Shown in pieces: positions 1 to 11,252 of a DNA stretch of 64,000 bases. The position numbers were made by a program, and so were the translations under genes. Origin of the DNA: Arion vulgaris (taxonomy: Eukaryota > Mollusca > Gastropoda > Stylommatophora > Arionidae); contig CM036758.1 of NCBI GenBank assembly GCA_020796225.1, positions 25,872,397-25,936,396 of the forward strand, in the 5' to 3' direction. A model generated the notes under the pieces. That model was not told the origin of the DNA, made no database searches, and saw only the letters and a list, made by a program, of their open reading frames with translations. Position 1 is the first letter of the stretch. The number at the start of each line of letters is the position of its first letter.

Positions 1-2584
1 AAGTAACAAATAGTTAACATTATTGTATGGAAGACATGAAAGAAACAAATAGTTAACATTATTGTATGAAAGATATGAAAGAGACAATTAGTTAACATTA
101 TTGTATGGAAGACATGAAAGAGACAAATAGTTAACATTATTGTATGGAAGGTATGAAAGAGACAAATAGTTAACATTATTGTATGGAAGACATGAAAGAG
201 ACAATTAGTTAACATTATTGTATGGAAGGCATGAAAGAGACAATTAGTTAACATTATTGTATGGAAGGCATGAAAGAGACAATTAGTTAACATTATTGTA
301 TGGAAGGCATGAAAGAGACAATTAGTTAACATTATTGTATGGAAGGCATGAAAGAGACAAATGGTTAACATTATTGTATGGAAGACATGAAAGAGACAAT
401 TAGTTAACATTATTGTATGGAAGATATGAAAGTGACAAATAGTTAACATTATTGTATAGAAAACATTAAAGAGACAAATAGTTAACATTATTGTATGGAA
501 GACATGAAAGAGACAATTAGTTAACATTATTGTATGGAAGACATGAAAGAGACAATTAGTTAACATTATTGTATGGAAGACATGAAAGTGACAAATAGTT
601 AACATTATTGTATGGAAGACATGAAAGAAACAAATAGTTAACATTATTGTATGGAAGACATGAAAGAGACAATTAGTTAACATTATTGTATGGAAGACAT
701 GAAAGAGACAAATAGTTAACATTATTGTATGGAAGACATGAAAGAGACAATTAGTTAACATTATTGTATGAAAGGCATGAAAGAGACAATTAGTTAACAT
801 TATTGTATGGAAGACATGAAAGAGACAATTAGTTAACATTATTGTATGAAAGGCATGAAAGAGACAATTAGTTAACATTATTGTATGGAAGACATGAAAG
901 TGACAAATAGTTAACATTATTGTATGGAAGATATGAAAGAGACAATTAGTTAACATTATTGTATGGAAGACATGAAAGAGACAAATAGTTAACTTTATTG
1001 TATGGAAGACATGAAAGAGACAATTAGTTAACATTATTGTATGGAAGACATGAAAGAGACAAATAGTTAACATTATTGTATGGAAGGCATGAAAGAGACA
1101 ATTAGTTAACATTATTGTATGGAAGACATGAAAGAGACAAATAGTTAACATTATTGTATGGAAGGCATGAAAGAGACAATTATTTAACATTATTGTATGG
1201 AAGGCATGAAAGAGACAAATAGTTAACATTATTGTATGGAAGACATGAAAGAGACAATTAGTTAACATTATTGTATGGAAGACATGAAAGAAACAAATAT
1301 TTAACATTATTGTATGGAAGACATGAAAGTAACAAATAGTTAACATTATTGTATGGAAGACATGAAAGAGACAATTAGTTAACATTATTGTATGGAAGAT
1401 ATGAAAGAGACAAATGGTTAACATTATTGTATGGAAGACATGAAAGAGACAAATAGTTAACATTATTGTATGGAAGGCATGAAAGAAACAAATATTTAAC
1501 ATTATTGTATGGAAGACATGAAAGTAACAAATAGTTAACATTATTGTATGGAAGACATGAAAGAGACAAATAGTTAACATTATTGTATGGAAGATATGAA
1601 AGTGACAAATAGTTAACATTATTGTATGGAAGACATGAAAATGACAATTAGTTAACATTATTGTATGGAAGATATGAAAGAGACAAATGGTTAACATTAT
1701 TGTATGGAAGACATGAAAGAGACAAATAGTTAACATTATTGTATGGAAGGTATGAAAGAGACAAATAGTTAACATTATTGTATGGAAGACATGAAAGAGA
1801 CAAATAGTTAACATTATTGTATGGAAGATATGAAAGTGACAAATAGTTAACATTATTGTATGGAAGACATGAAAATGACAATTAGTTAACATTATTGTAT
1901 GGAAGATATGAAAGAGACAAATGGTTAACATTATTGTATGGAAGACATGAAAGAGACAAATAGTTAACATTATTGTATGGAAGGTATGAAAGAGACAAAT
2001 GGTTAACATTATTGTATGGAAGACATGAAAGAGACAAATAGTTAACATTATTGTATGGAAGATATGAAAGTGACAAATAGTTAACATTATTGTATGGAAG
2101 ACATGAAAGTGACAAATAGTTAACATTATTGTATGGAAGACATGAAAGTGACAATTAGTTAACATTATTGTATGGAAGACATGAAAGTGACAAATAGTTA
2201 ACATTATTGTATGGAAGACATGAAAGTGACAATTAGTTAACATTATTGTATGGAAGATATGAAAGAGACAAATGGTTAACATTATTGTATGGAAGACATG
2301 AAAGAGACAAATAGTTAACATTATTGTATGGAAGGTATGAAAGAGACAAATGGTTAACATTATTGTATGGAAGACATGAAAGAGACAAATAGTTAACATT
2401 ATTGTATGGAAGATATGAAAGTGACAAATAGTTAACATTATTGTATGGAAGACATGAAAGTGACAAATAGTTAACATTATTGTATGGAAGACATGAAAGT
2501 GACAATTAGTTAACATTATTGTATGGAAGGTATGAAAGTGACAAATAGTTAACATTATTGTATGGAAGACATGAAAGTGACAAG
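1..2584. repeat. 39-bp satellite array (about 66 copies)
   Basis: Head-to-tail copies of a 39-bp unit containing AGTTAACATTATTGTATGGA followed by a GAAGACATGAAAGAGACAA-like half. The array runs off the left edge of the window. Monomers differ mainly at two or three sites (AATAGTT/ATTAGTT/ATGGTT; GACATG/GATATG/GGCATG; GAGAC/GTGAC). Near the right end blocks recur with a 351-bp (nine-monomer) offset: the stretch from 1882 repeats from 2233. Because 39 is a multiple of three, the minus strand stays open as a 13-residue repeat; I regard these frames as meaningless. Confidence 0.97.
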
Positions 2585-2829
2585 CTCAGAAAGGAAGAAA
2601 TAGAAAAATGCGAGTGATGCGGCGAACATAATAGCGTCATGATGCCATAGAAAGTTTGTAGGGAAGAACAGGCCGAACAGGGAAGAGACAAAGTCACAAA
2701 AATAGAAAAAAAAAGGTAAGTACAAAAGGACAGTGGAAAGAATAATCTTGTTTGTACGTTTCATTTCTCATTTCCACGTTATCCCGTACAGTATGTCTCT
2801 ACTAGTATTTTGTCAAGTCTGGATGGCAA

Positions 2830-3400
2830 TACAACTATCATATCACATATCTAGTTATATTCTGTTGCTAAAGTGCCATGCCTGTAAGCGTAGGCGATTA
2901 TGTCTCTCCACAACTCTCTCTCCCTGGTGCAGTTTATCAGTTCTGACGTCGTTCTTTAGTCGAACCACGATGTCAGACCATCCCACATCTTTTCCTCTGC
3001 CTTCACGATTTCGCCCTCCATGTAATTTACACATTGTCACCAAATGTTCTAAGCCCCTTCTTCACATTATATGTCCGAAGAACCTTGATTGTCTGATTTG
3101 TATTCTTTTGACAAAGTTTCTTTGTGTGCAGGCCTGTTCTAAAACCTCATCATTTGTTTTCTTCTTTGTCCATATAATCTTCAGTTATCTTTTGTCACTT
3201 TGTTGTTTATTTGATATTTCATTGTTTTTCCCTGATTTCTCTGATTTTATTACTTCTCCTAAATTCGTTCCATTTTATGTTCATTATTTTTCACAGACAT
3301 CTATTTTCAAATGCATTCAACTTGCTTTCTATATCTTTAGTCATTTTCCAACTCTCGCTGACATATGTTAGGATTGACAAATTCTATTATGCACATACGA
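2830..3400 (-). pseudogene. Non-LTR retrotransposon 3' coding end (degraded)
   Basis: Read on the minus strand, this matches the C-terminal tail that follows the reverse transcriptase in RTE/CR1-like LINEs. In order I see LSILTYVSESWKMTKDI, IESKLNAFEN, a segment around SRFFGHIM, a Gly/Arg-rich stretch GRNREGRGK, and the terminal WRDIIAYAYRHGT. Several frameshifts and stops separate these pieces, and the reverse transcriptase itself is absent, as expected for a 5'-truncated insertion. The 212-residue plus-strand frame over the same bases (2733-3371) is an antisense shadow. The piece abuts the 39-bp satellite at its 3' side. The family is inferred by eye; the exact clade is not certain. Confidence 0.75.
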
Positions 3401-3578
3401 TTATAAACATCTCATGTAACACAGCAGCTGGCGTAAGCAATTCTCAAAAGCTTTATGATATCCTTACTGTTGCTGACCAGTCTGTTGTTGATAGTTCAAT
3501 AAAGTTAAGCTCTCATTTATGTATATAGCCCTTGACGGTTACATTTATAACTAATTGTTGCAACTCTTGTTTTATCAG

Positions 3579-3846
3579 ATCTCAAAGATGAAGGAAAAGA
3601 TAGTTTAGCTTCTCTGACTTGCAATACAGCAGTTAGTGAATCCGGGGCGACATGTAATATATCACCTGTTGCATCTCCATTAGCAACAGCACACGACCCA
3701 CTTGTTACCGAACATCCAGAGCTAAACGACATTAAACAACAATACCAGAATTATGTTGCAGGGTTTTCACCTAAACTTAAGGAAGGTATGAAAACAACAT
3801 GTTCTGCCGATGTGAAAGCAGCATTTCAGGATGGAAGAATTCTAAT
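3579..3846 (+). CDS. Candidate internal exon of a host gene, function unknown
   Basis: A 268-bp segment is bounded by a strong acceptor (pyrimidine-rich tract ending TTTTATCAG at 3578, with a CTAAT branch-like motif upstream) and a good donor (GTATGT at 3847). Within it one frame is open for 88 codons starting at 3581. The peptide begins LKDEGKDSLASLTC, has a Ser/Thr/Ala/Pro-rich first half and a more helical second half around DIKQQYQNYVAG and GRIL. It enters after one leftover base and leaves with two leftover bases. Codon use looks coding, unlike the surrounding repeats. I do not recognise a domain. It lies between two LINE fragments, so the gene would have transposon-filled introns. It is too short and lacks a start, so simple ORF finding misses it. 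It could instead be a chance open stretch. Confidence 0.55.
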
Positions 3847-4170
3847 GTATGTATAACAGTTTCATCACTTATATAAAGTCTGATTATTTGATAGCAGTTT
3901 GAGAACACAGACTTAATATATGTCATCTGTTTCTATCGTGGCTTATGTTTCATACTTTTTTTCTTGTTTCTTCTATCTGTGAGCTGTATTCATTTTTCGT
4001 CATAATTTTCATTCTTTATTCTCTAATGACTTTTCTGTTGCTCTTTCTTTCTTATTCTTGTGTCACTCACTCCCAACAAAAGTATAACCATATTGTCATT
4101 TAAAAAAAATCATATCGTAGTTTTTTGGTCTTATCTACTTCATGCCATCTCTATCTTTTCTTCTTTATCT
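3847..4170. other. T-rich intron-like spacer, nothing coding
   Basis: Unique, T-rich sequence following the candidate donor at 3847. I see no open frame, repeat or RNA gene in it. Confidence 0.5.
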
Positions 4171-4171
4171 T

Positions 4172-4262
4172 TTTTTCAAATGATGTGAGGACAGGCATAG
4201 ATGATCATGTCTCTGCACATAGATCTGTCTCTATCGAACGCAATTGATCAAGACATGAATAA
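4172..4262 (-). pseudogene. LINE 3' terminal remnant
   Basis: Minus-strand translation gives SIAFDRDRSMCRDMIIYACP, the typical last residues of an RTE/CR1-like LINE tail (compare WRDIIAYAYRHGT in the neighbouring fragment at 2830-3400). Only about 90 bp are recognisable before the satellite begins at about 4318, so the element is either severely 5'-truncated or cut off by array growth. Confidence 0.55.
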
Positions 4263-4317
4263 TTCTATCAAAGCAAACAATTAAGGAAAAAATTCAAAGT
4301 ATTGCATCATGCAAAGT

Positions 4318-7300
4318 AGAGAAGCAATTAAGAGAAATATGAGTATCACACTCTACCAAGAAGAGAAGACAACTAAGAGAAATATGAATACCACACTATA
4401 CCAAAAAGAGAGGCCAACTAAGAGAAATATGAGTACCCCACTCTACCAACAAGAGAGGCCAACTAAGAGAAATATGAGTACCCCACTCTACCAAAAAGAG
4501 AGGCCAATTAAGATAAATATGAATACCACATTATACCAAAAAGAGAGGCCAACTAAGAGAAATATGAATACCACACTATACCAAGAAGAGAGGCCAACTA
4601 AGAGGATTATGAGTACCACACTCTACCAAGAAGAGAGGCCAAATAAGAGAAATATGAGTACCACACTCTACCAAGAAGAGAGGCCAACTAAGAGAAATAT
4701 GAATACCACACTCTACCAAGAAGAGAGGCCAAATAAGAGAAATATGAGTACTACACTCTACCAAGAAGAGAAGACAACTAAGAGAAATATGAGTAGCACA
4801 CTCTACCAAGAAGAGAAGACAACTAAGAGAAATATGAGTACCACACTCTACCAAGAAGAGAGGCCAAATAAGAGAAATATGAATACCACACTCTACCAAG
4901 AAGAGAGGTCAAATAAGAGAAATATGAGTACCACACTCTACCAAGAAGAGAGGCCAAATAAGAGAAATATGAGTACCACACTCTACCAAGAAGAGAGACC
5001 AAATAAGAGAAATACGAGTACCACACGCTACCAAGAAGAGAGACCAAATAAGAGAAATATGACTACCACACTATACCAAGAAGAGAGGGCCAAATAAGAG
5101 AAATATGAGTACTACACTCTACCAAGAAAAGAAGACAACTAAGAGAAATATGAGTAGCACACTCTACCAAGAAGAGAAGACAACTAAGAGAAATATGAGT
5201 ACTACACTCTACCAAGAAGAGAAGACAACTAAGAGAAATATGAGTAGCACACTCTACCAAGAAGAGAAGACAACTAAGAGAAATATGAGTACCACACTCT
5301 ACCAAGAAGAGAAGACAACTAAGAGAAATATGAGTACCACACTCTACCAAGAAGAGAAGACAACTAAGAGAAATATGAGTACTACACTCTACCATGAAGA
5401 GAAGACAACTAAGAGAAATATGAGTACCACACTCTACCAAGAAGAGAAGACAACTAAGAGAAATATGAGTAGCACACTCTACCAAGAAGAGAAGACAACT
5501 AAGAGAAATATGAGTACCACACTCTACCAAGAAGAGATGCCAAATAAGAGAAATATGAGTACTACACTCTACCAAGAAGAGAAGACAACTAAGAGAAATA
5601 TGAGTACCACACTCTAACAAGACGAGAAGACAACTAAGAGAAATATGAGTACCACACTCTAACAAGAAGAGAAGACAACTAAGAAAAATATGAGTACCAC
5701 ACTCTACCAAGAAGAGAAGACAACTAAGAGAAATATGAGTACTACACTCTACCAAGCAGAGAAGACAACTAAGAGAAATATGAGTACCACACTCTACCAA
5801 GAAGAGAAGACTACTAAGAGAAATATGAGTACTACACTCTACCAAGTACAGAAGACAACTAAGAGAAATATGAGTACCACACTCTACCAAGAAAAGAAGA
5901 CAACTAAGAGAAATATGAGTACCACATTACTCAAGAATAGAAGACAACTCAAGAAATATAAGAAGGGGCACACTCTACCAAGAAGAGAAGACAACTAAGA
6001 AAATATGAGTACTACACTATACCAAGAAGAGAGGCCAAATAAGAGAAATATGAGTACTACACTCTACCAAGAAGAGAGCCCAATAAGAGAAATATGAGTA
6101 GCACACTCTACCAAGAAGAGAAGACAACTAAGAGAAATATGAGTACCACACTCTACCAAGAAGAGAAGACAACTAAGAGAAATATGAGTACAACACTCTA
6201 CCAAGAAGAGAAGACAACTAAAAGAAATATGAGTTACCACACTCTACCAAGAAGAGAAGACAACTAAGAGAAATATGAGTACTACACTCTACCAAGCAGA
6301 GAAGACAACTAAGAGAAATATGAGTACCACACTCTACCAAGAAGAGAAGACTACTAAGAGAAATATGAGTACCACACTCTACCAAGAAGAGAAGACAACT
6401 AAGAGAAATATGAGTACCACACTCTACCAAGAAGAGAAGACAACTAAGAGAATATGAGTACCACACTCTACCAAGAGAGAAGACAACTAAGAGAAATATG
6501 AGTACCACACTCTACCAAGAAGAGAAGACTACTAAGAGAAATATGAGTACCACACTCTACCAAGAAGAGAAGACAACTAAGAGAAATATGAGTACCACAC
6601 TCTACCAAGAAGAGAGACCAAATAAGAGAAATATGAGTACTACACTCTACCAAGAGAGAAGACAACTAAGAGAAATATGAGTACCACACTCTACCAAGAA
6701 GAGAAGACAACTAAGAGAAATATGAGTACACACTCTACCAAGCAAAAAGACAACTAAGAGAAATATGAGTACCACACTCTACCAAGAAGAGAAGACTACT
6801 AAGAGAAATATGAGTACTACACTCTACCAAGTACATAAGACAACTAAGAGAAATATGAGTACCACACTCTACCAAGAAAAGAAGACAACTAAGAGAAATA
6901 TGAGTACCACACTCTACCAAGAATTGAAGCAACTCAAGAAATATGAGTAGTACACTCTACCAGAAGAAGACAACTAAGAAAATATGAGTACTACACTCTA
7001 CCAAGAAGATAAGATAACTAAGAGAAATATGAGTACTACACTCTACCAAGAAGAGAAGACAACTAAGAGAAATATGAGTACTACACTCTACCAAGCACAG
7101 AAGACAACTAAGAGAAATATGAGTACCACACTCTACCAAGAAGAGAAGACAACTAAGAGAAATATGAGTACTACACTCTACCAAGAAGAGAAGATAACTA
7201 AGAGAAATATGAGTACTACACTCTACCAAGAAGAGAAGATAACTAAGAGAAATATGAGTACTACACTCTACCAAGAAGAGAAGACAACTAAGAGAAATAT

Positions 7301-7487
7301 GAGTACCACACTCTACCAAGAAGAGAAGACAACTAAGAGAAATATGAGTACTACACTCTACCAAGAAGAGAAGACAACTAAGAGAAATATGAGTACTACA
7401 CTCTACCAAGCACAGAAGACAACTAAGAGAAATATGAGTACCACACTCTACCAAGAAGAGAAGACAACTAAGAGAAATATGAGTAGG
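4318..7487. repeat. 45-bp satellite A (about 70 copies)
   Basis: Tandem 45-bp units with core AACTAAGAGAAATATGAGTA then CCACACTCTACCAAGAAGAG. Both strands are open because 45 is divisible by three (15-residue repeat; KRNMSTTLYQEE on plus, LVECGTHISLSCLLF on minus), so the long frames of 60-275 residues here are artefacts. From about 5930 to 6980 monomers carry many 1-3-bp losses. The consensus is about 84% identical to satellite B (13,205-23,752) in the same orientation. The right edge at 7487 joins a transposon-end-like motif. Confidence 0.97.
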
Positions 7488-7852
7488 GAGGACCGGGGCA
7501 CATTGGGTCACATGGTACAGCGGTTGGTTAGGGATAACTATGTCAAGAAATCAGTGAAAGACAATGCAATGTATTCTAGAGTAACTTCTCTTCGCTCATT
7601 GTGCTATCATTGTTACGTAGCGCGCTTGGAGTTCAAAAAATAAATAATGCAAGTAAGATTTAGTTTCACGTGTCTGAAGTAAATATTAACATCATGTGCA
7701 AAAGTGTTAAAATTTACATCTGGCGTAAGGAAGTCATTATATTTTAGTGCTCTAATTGTATTTGTAGTATTATGAAGACGGGGAAGATAATTAACCAAGA
7801 TGCGATAACAATTAGTTATAACGATAATTAACTATAACAACAATTAGTTATA
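7488..7852. other. Unique spacer starting with a transposon-end-like motif
   Basis: It begins with GGGGCACATTGGGTCAC (7495-7511), a motif that recurs at the ends of the pogo-like transposon further right. The remainder is AT-rich, contains AACAATTAGTTATAACGATAA-like short inverted segments near 7807-7850, and has no coding frame I can support. Confidence 0.5.
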
Positions 7853-8229
7853 GTTGTCTTCTCTTCTTGGTAGAGTGGACTCATATTTCTCTTGTGTCTT
7901 CTTTCTTGGTAGAGTGTGTACTCATATTTCCATTAGTTATCTTCTCTGCTTGGTAGAGTGTGATACTCATATTTCTCTAGTTGTCTTCTTCTTGGTAGAG
8001 TGTGGTACTCATATTTCTCTTATTCTCTCTTCTTGGTATAGTGTGGTACTCATATTTTCTTAGTTATCTTCTCTTGGTAGAGTGTGGTACTCATATTTCT
8101 CTTAGTTGTCTTCTCTCTTGGCAGAGTGTGACTCATATTTCTCTTATTTACCTCTCTTCTTGGTATAGTGTGTACTCATATTTCTCTTAGTTGTCTTCCT
8201 CTGGTAGAGTGTGTACTCATATTTCATTT
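7853..8229. repeat. 45-bp satellite A, inverted and degraded block
   Basis: About eight copies of the reverse complement of satellite A (CTTCTTGGTAGAGTGTGGTA followed by CTCATATTTCTCTTAGTTGT) with frequent small deletions. Together with the forward array ending at 7487 it forms a large inverted repeat around the 365-bp spacer. Confidence 0.93.
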
Positions 8230-8267
8230 AGCTGTCTAGCGTACAAATTTACCATACAATATGCGGG

Positions 8268-9476
8268 AATATCTGGAATAGTGCAGCCTAGCCCAAGACA
8301 TGGAAAAGGTCAATATACATCTCCATCCCAAAGAAAGAAAACTTAAATTTGTGCAATAACTACCATACCATCGCTTTAATCAGCCATGCTAGCAAAATCC
8401 TACTGCGGATCATCATGAAAAGGATTGAAAGAAAGCTGGAACACGAAATCCATGAAGTTCAGGCAGGTTTCAGACATGGCAGACGTGACACCAGAGGCCA
8501 CATTTTTAAGATTAGAAACATTATTGAAAAATGTAGAGAATATAATGTGGATCTCCATACCTGTTTTGTAGATTACACCAAAGCGTTCGACAATGTGCAA
8601 CATCAGACATTATGAAACAATATGAAAGACATGGGGTTCCCATCACATTTGATACATCTAATAGAGACACTTTATTACGAACAACAAGCATCATTCAGAA
8701 TTGCAGGAGAAACATCACAACTGTTTAAAGTGCAAAAGGGAGTAAGACAAGGATGCATACACTCCCCATATTTATTCAACATCTATGCAGAACATATCAT
8801 GCGAAATGTTAAGAATGACGAAAACTGTAAATTTTTTGACCCATTTACAATTGGGGGAAATATGATTCCAGAACTAAGGTATGCAGACGACACAGTACTA
8901 TTCTCAAATAGTGCCACCGGCTTGGAACATCTAGTTCGGTCTGTCAAGAAGCACATCGAAGATCATAACTGCTTCTGAATATAAAGAAAACTCAAATTAT
9001 GTCCACCGACAAAGCAACATCTCAACCCCAAATTACCATCAATAAGGAAACCATTGAGAACGTCACAGATGTTGAATATCTTGGCACTATAATTACCAAC
9101 AATGGAGATTGTACGAAAGAAGTTAGAAGAAGACTAGCCATGGCTTTCCAGAGGTTGGTGAGCATAAAGATACTATGGCATGACACAAGCAAAGAAACAA
9201 AAGTAAGACTTCTAAGAACATGCATATTCATTGTGGCAACATATTAATGCGAATCGTGGACCATAACACAAACATTAATAAACAAAATTGAAGCTTTTGA
9301 AACAAAGTGCTATAGAAAAGTTCTTAGAACGTCCTGGACAGAGAAGAAATAAATACATCCTACAAGACCTGAATATCAAGGAGCATTGTCTCATAAATAA
9401 CATCATGTCCCGAAAGATGAAATATTTTAACCACATTAAAGACGAAGATGGCAGCAGGACATCAAAGAAACCTTGA
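8268..9476 (+). pseudogene. RTE-like LINE reverse transcriptase, broken
   Basis: A truncated non-LTR retrotransposon ORF. Visible reverse transcriptase landmarks in order: YHTIALISHASKILLRII (fingers), QAGFRHGRRDTRGHIF, catalytic block A in FVDYTKAFDNVQH, block B KGVRQGCIHSPYLFNIYAE, and the catalytic YADDT at block C (about 8880). Downstream come the LNIKKTQIMS and VEYLGTIITNNGDC tail motifs and a CESWT motif. Breaks: an in-frame TGA at 8613-8615 where the family usually has Trp, a frameshift near 8960-8975, a stop at 9245-9247 inside the tail, and a further frame change near 9350. The apurinic endonuclease half is missing on the 5' side, where the inverted satellite block lies. The RTE clade is inferred from the KGVRQGC, YADDT and tail pattern. 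It is inactive. Confidence 0.88.
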
Positions 9477-9842
9477 ACATGACGCTGGAAGAGGCAGGAG
9501 AACTTGCAAGAGACAGAGAGCTTTTCAGGAGGGCTGTGATGAATGTGACGTTCCGCAAGGGACAAGCTACTACTTTATACAAGGAATAAAGACAAGGAAT
9601 AGGAATGTAACTAATGAAGAACAGATTTAGTATTTACTATAAGAGAGAAAGGATAACGTTTTTCCCACGGTGAGTGGTAGTGGGGCAGAGTGGGTCACAA
9701 CAATGGAGGCACAGTGGGTCATAACCTGTTGGTCTATATCATAAATATTATAAATAATGAACACTATTTATGGTTAAGGGGTGGGGAGTGGAGGGTATTT
9801 GAAATGAAAAACTAAGTTCACTGTTTTATTTTAGACTAGGAT

Positions 9843-10660
9843 CATGGTTCGCAAACGAGCACGAAAAACTAATATTGTAGAAATCGATGTAGAAACGATG
9901 AAAGCAGATGTAGTTAATGATGTTCTTGTCAATGAGAAATCGATGTAGAAACGATGAAAGCAGATGTAGTTAATGAGGTTCTTGTCAATGAGAAATCGAT
10001 GTAGAAACGATGAAAGCAGCTGTAGTTAATGAGGTTCTTGTCAATGAGAAAGGTATAAGAGAAGCAGCAACTCAATTTAATATTACTAATACAACATTAC
10101 AGAGATATGTAAAAATGTCCAGACTTCAGGCCTAATTGAAGAGAGGATTCAGCCTATTGTTAAGTTTGCTCCAAGTTACAATAGTAGGCAAATCTTTAAC
10201 AAAACATGAATAAGATTTACTAGAAAAGTATGTTTTGGATGCATCAAAAATACATCATGGTCCACCAAGAAACACTAAACAACTGGCATTTCAGTTTGCC
10301 TCCCGCAACAATAGAAACGTCCCTAATTCTTGGAGTGAAAATGAAATGGTTGGTCCTAATTGGCTTGAATGGTTTCTAAAACGACATCCAAAGATTTCTT
10401 TTAGAACACCAGAAGCAACAAGCGTAGCATATGCCATGGAGTTCAATAAGCCTGCAGTTTTTGCTTTTTTTGACAACCTACACATTTTAATGGAAAAATA
10501 CAAATTTGAACCAGAATCAATATACAATACAGATGAAACTGGAAATACAACTGTTCAAATACCTGGAAAGATATTGACTGGTAAAGTTACAAAGCAAGTT
10601 GGGCAGGTCACTTCTGTTGAACGAGGAGAACTTGTAGCAAGTTGGGCAGGTCACCTCTGC
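9843..10660 (+). pseudogene. Pogo/CENP-B-like transposase, N-terminal and central part
   Basis: From the first ATG (9844) the product starts MVRKRARKTN. It contains a helix-turn-helix of the pipsqueak/CENP-B kind (GIREAATQFNITNTTLQRYV), then a spacer, a second DNA-binding-like region around PRNTKQLAFQFASRNN and WLEWFLKRHPKISFRTPE, and the start of the DDE_1 nuclease at IYNTDETG, which carries the first catalytic Asp. It continues into KQVGQVTSVERGEL, where the reading frame runs into a 43-bp tandem array. A stop near 10,132, further disruptions after it, and a 56-bp triplication (9882-10,049) break the frame. Such enzymes excise and reinsert their own element; this copy cannot. The identification rests on TDETG and the downstream continuation at 11,727. 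Confidence 0.85.
9882..10049. repeat. 56-bp tandem triplication inside the transposase
   Basis: Three nearly identical 56-bp units starting at 9882, 9938 and 9994, each with AATCGATGTAGAAACGATGA. The unit spans codons just before the helix-turn-helix. Since 56 is not a multiple of three, each added copy shifts the reading frame. Confidence 0.95.
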
Positions 10661-10879
10661 TGAACGAGGAGAACTTCTAGCAACCTGGGCAGGTCACTTC
10701 TGCTGAACGAGGAGAACTTGTAGCAACCTGCGCAGGTCACTTCTGCTGAATGAGGAGAACTTGTAGCATCCTGGGAAGGTCACTTCTGTTGAACGAGGAG
10801 AATTTGTAGCAACCTGGGCAGGTCACTTCTGTTGAACGAGGAGAACTTGTAGCAAGTTGGACAGGTCACCTCTGCTGAA
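10597..10879. repeat. 43-bp minisatellite derived from transposase codons (left part)
   Basis: Unit GGGCAGGTCACTTCTGCTGA + ACGAGGAGAACTTGTAGCAACCT, period exactly 43 bp (starts at 10,601, 10,644, 10,687 and so on). Its first copy is the genuine transposase coding segment for QVTSVERGEL. About 6.5 copies precede an inserted LINE fragment. Confidence 0.95.
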
Positions 10880-11252
10880 CTTCATTTGTCTTTGTTCCGG
10901 GCACATGGGTGTCGTTGGCAATGAGAGAGCAGACAGACTGGCTGGCTCTGCCGCTATATCAGAGGGCCAGCCAATGGACAGAGCTTACATCGTGAACGCC
11001 CTCATAGAGCGTGGCCGCAGAGAAGACCTTCATCTAAACCAATCCACGTCAACTACTAGATTGCGAGAACTGGGTTTGAAGATTGTTGTGGCAAGAAAAG
11101 AACGGTACAACAGGTATACGAGTCGGCTCATCAATCAAAATAGAACTGGTACGGTCAGTCGCTGGACGCTGTTGGAGATATTGCGAAGGAGATCGGAGCA
11201 CCTATGGACATATCCGGAGTGCAATGAAGATATTCCAAACTGAAACTGAAAC
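10880..11252 (+). pseudogene. RNase H fragment of an I-like LINE, 5'-truncated insertion
   Basis: The 128-residue frame contains GHMGVVGNERADRLAGSA, the C-terminal RNase H signature (the final His and Asp region of the active site) found in I-, Jockey- and Nimbus-type LINEs, followed by the usual helical tail (TTRLRELGLKIVVARKERYN). It ends in a short (ACTGAA)n run at about 11,232-11,250, the kind of simple 3' tail LINEs leave. It interrupts the 43-bp minisatellite cleanly between CTGCTGAAC and GAGGAGAAC, so the insertion is younger than at least part of that array. I could not find an obvious target-site duplication. Confidence 0.82.

Noticed and set aside
1375..2697. Several 63-90-residue minus-strand frames with repeated LPYNNVNYLSLS
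   Set aside because: Products of the 39-bp satellite, whose period keeps a frame open; no promoter, splice or codon-bias evidence.
2733..3371. 212-residue plus-strand frame
   Set aside because: Antisense to a recognisable LINE tail on the minus strand.
4309..7643. Long repeat-protein-like frames on both strands (up to 275 residues)
   Set aside because: 45-bp satellite A read in frame on both strands; monomer indels break frames at random.
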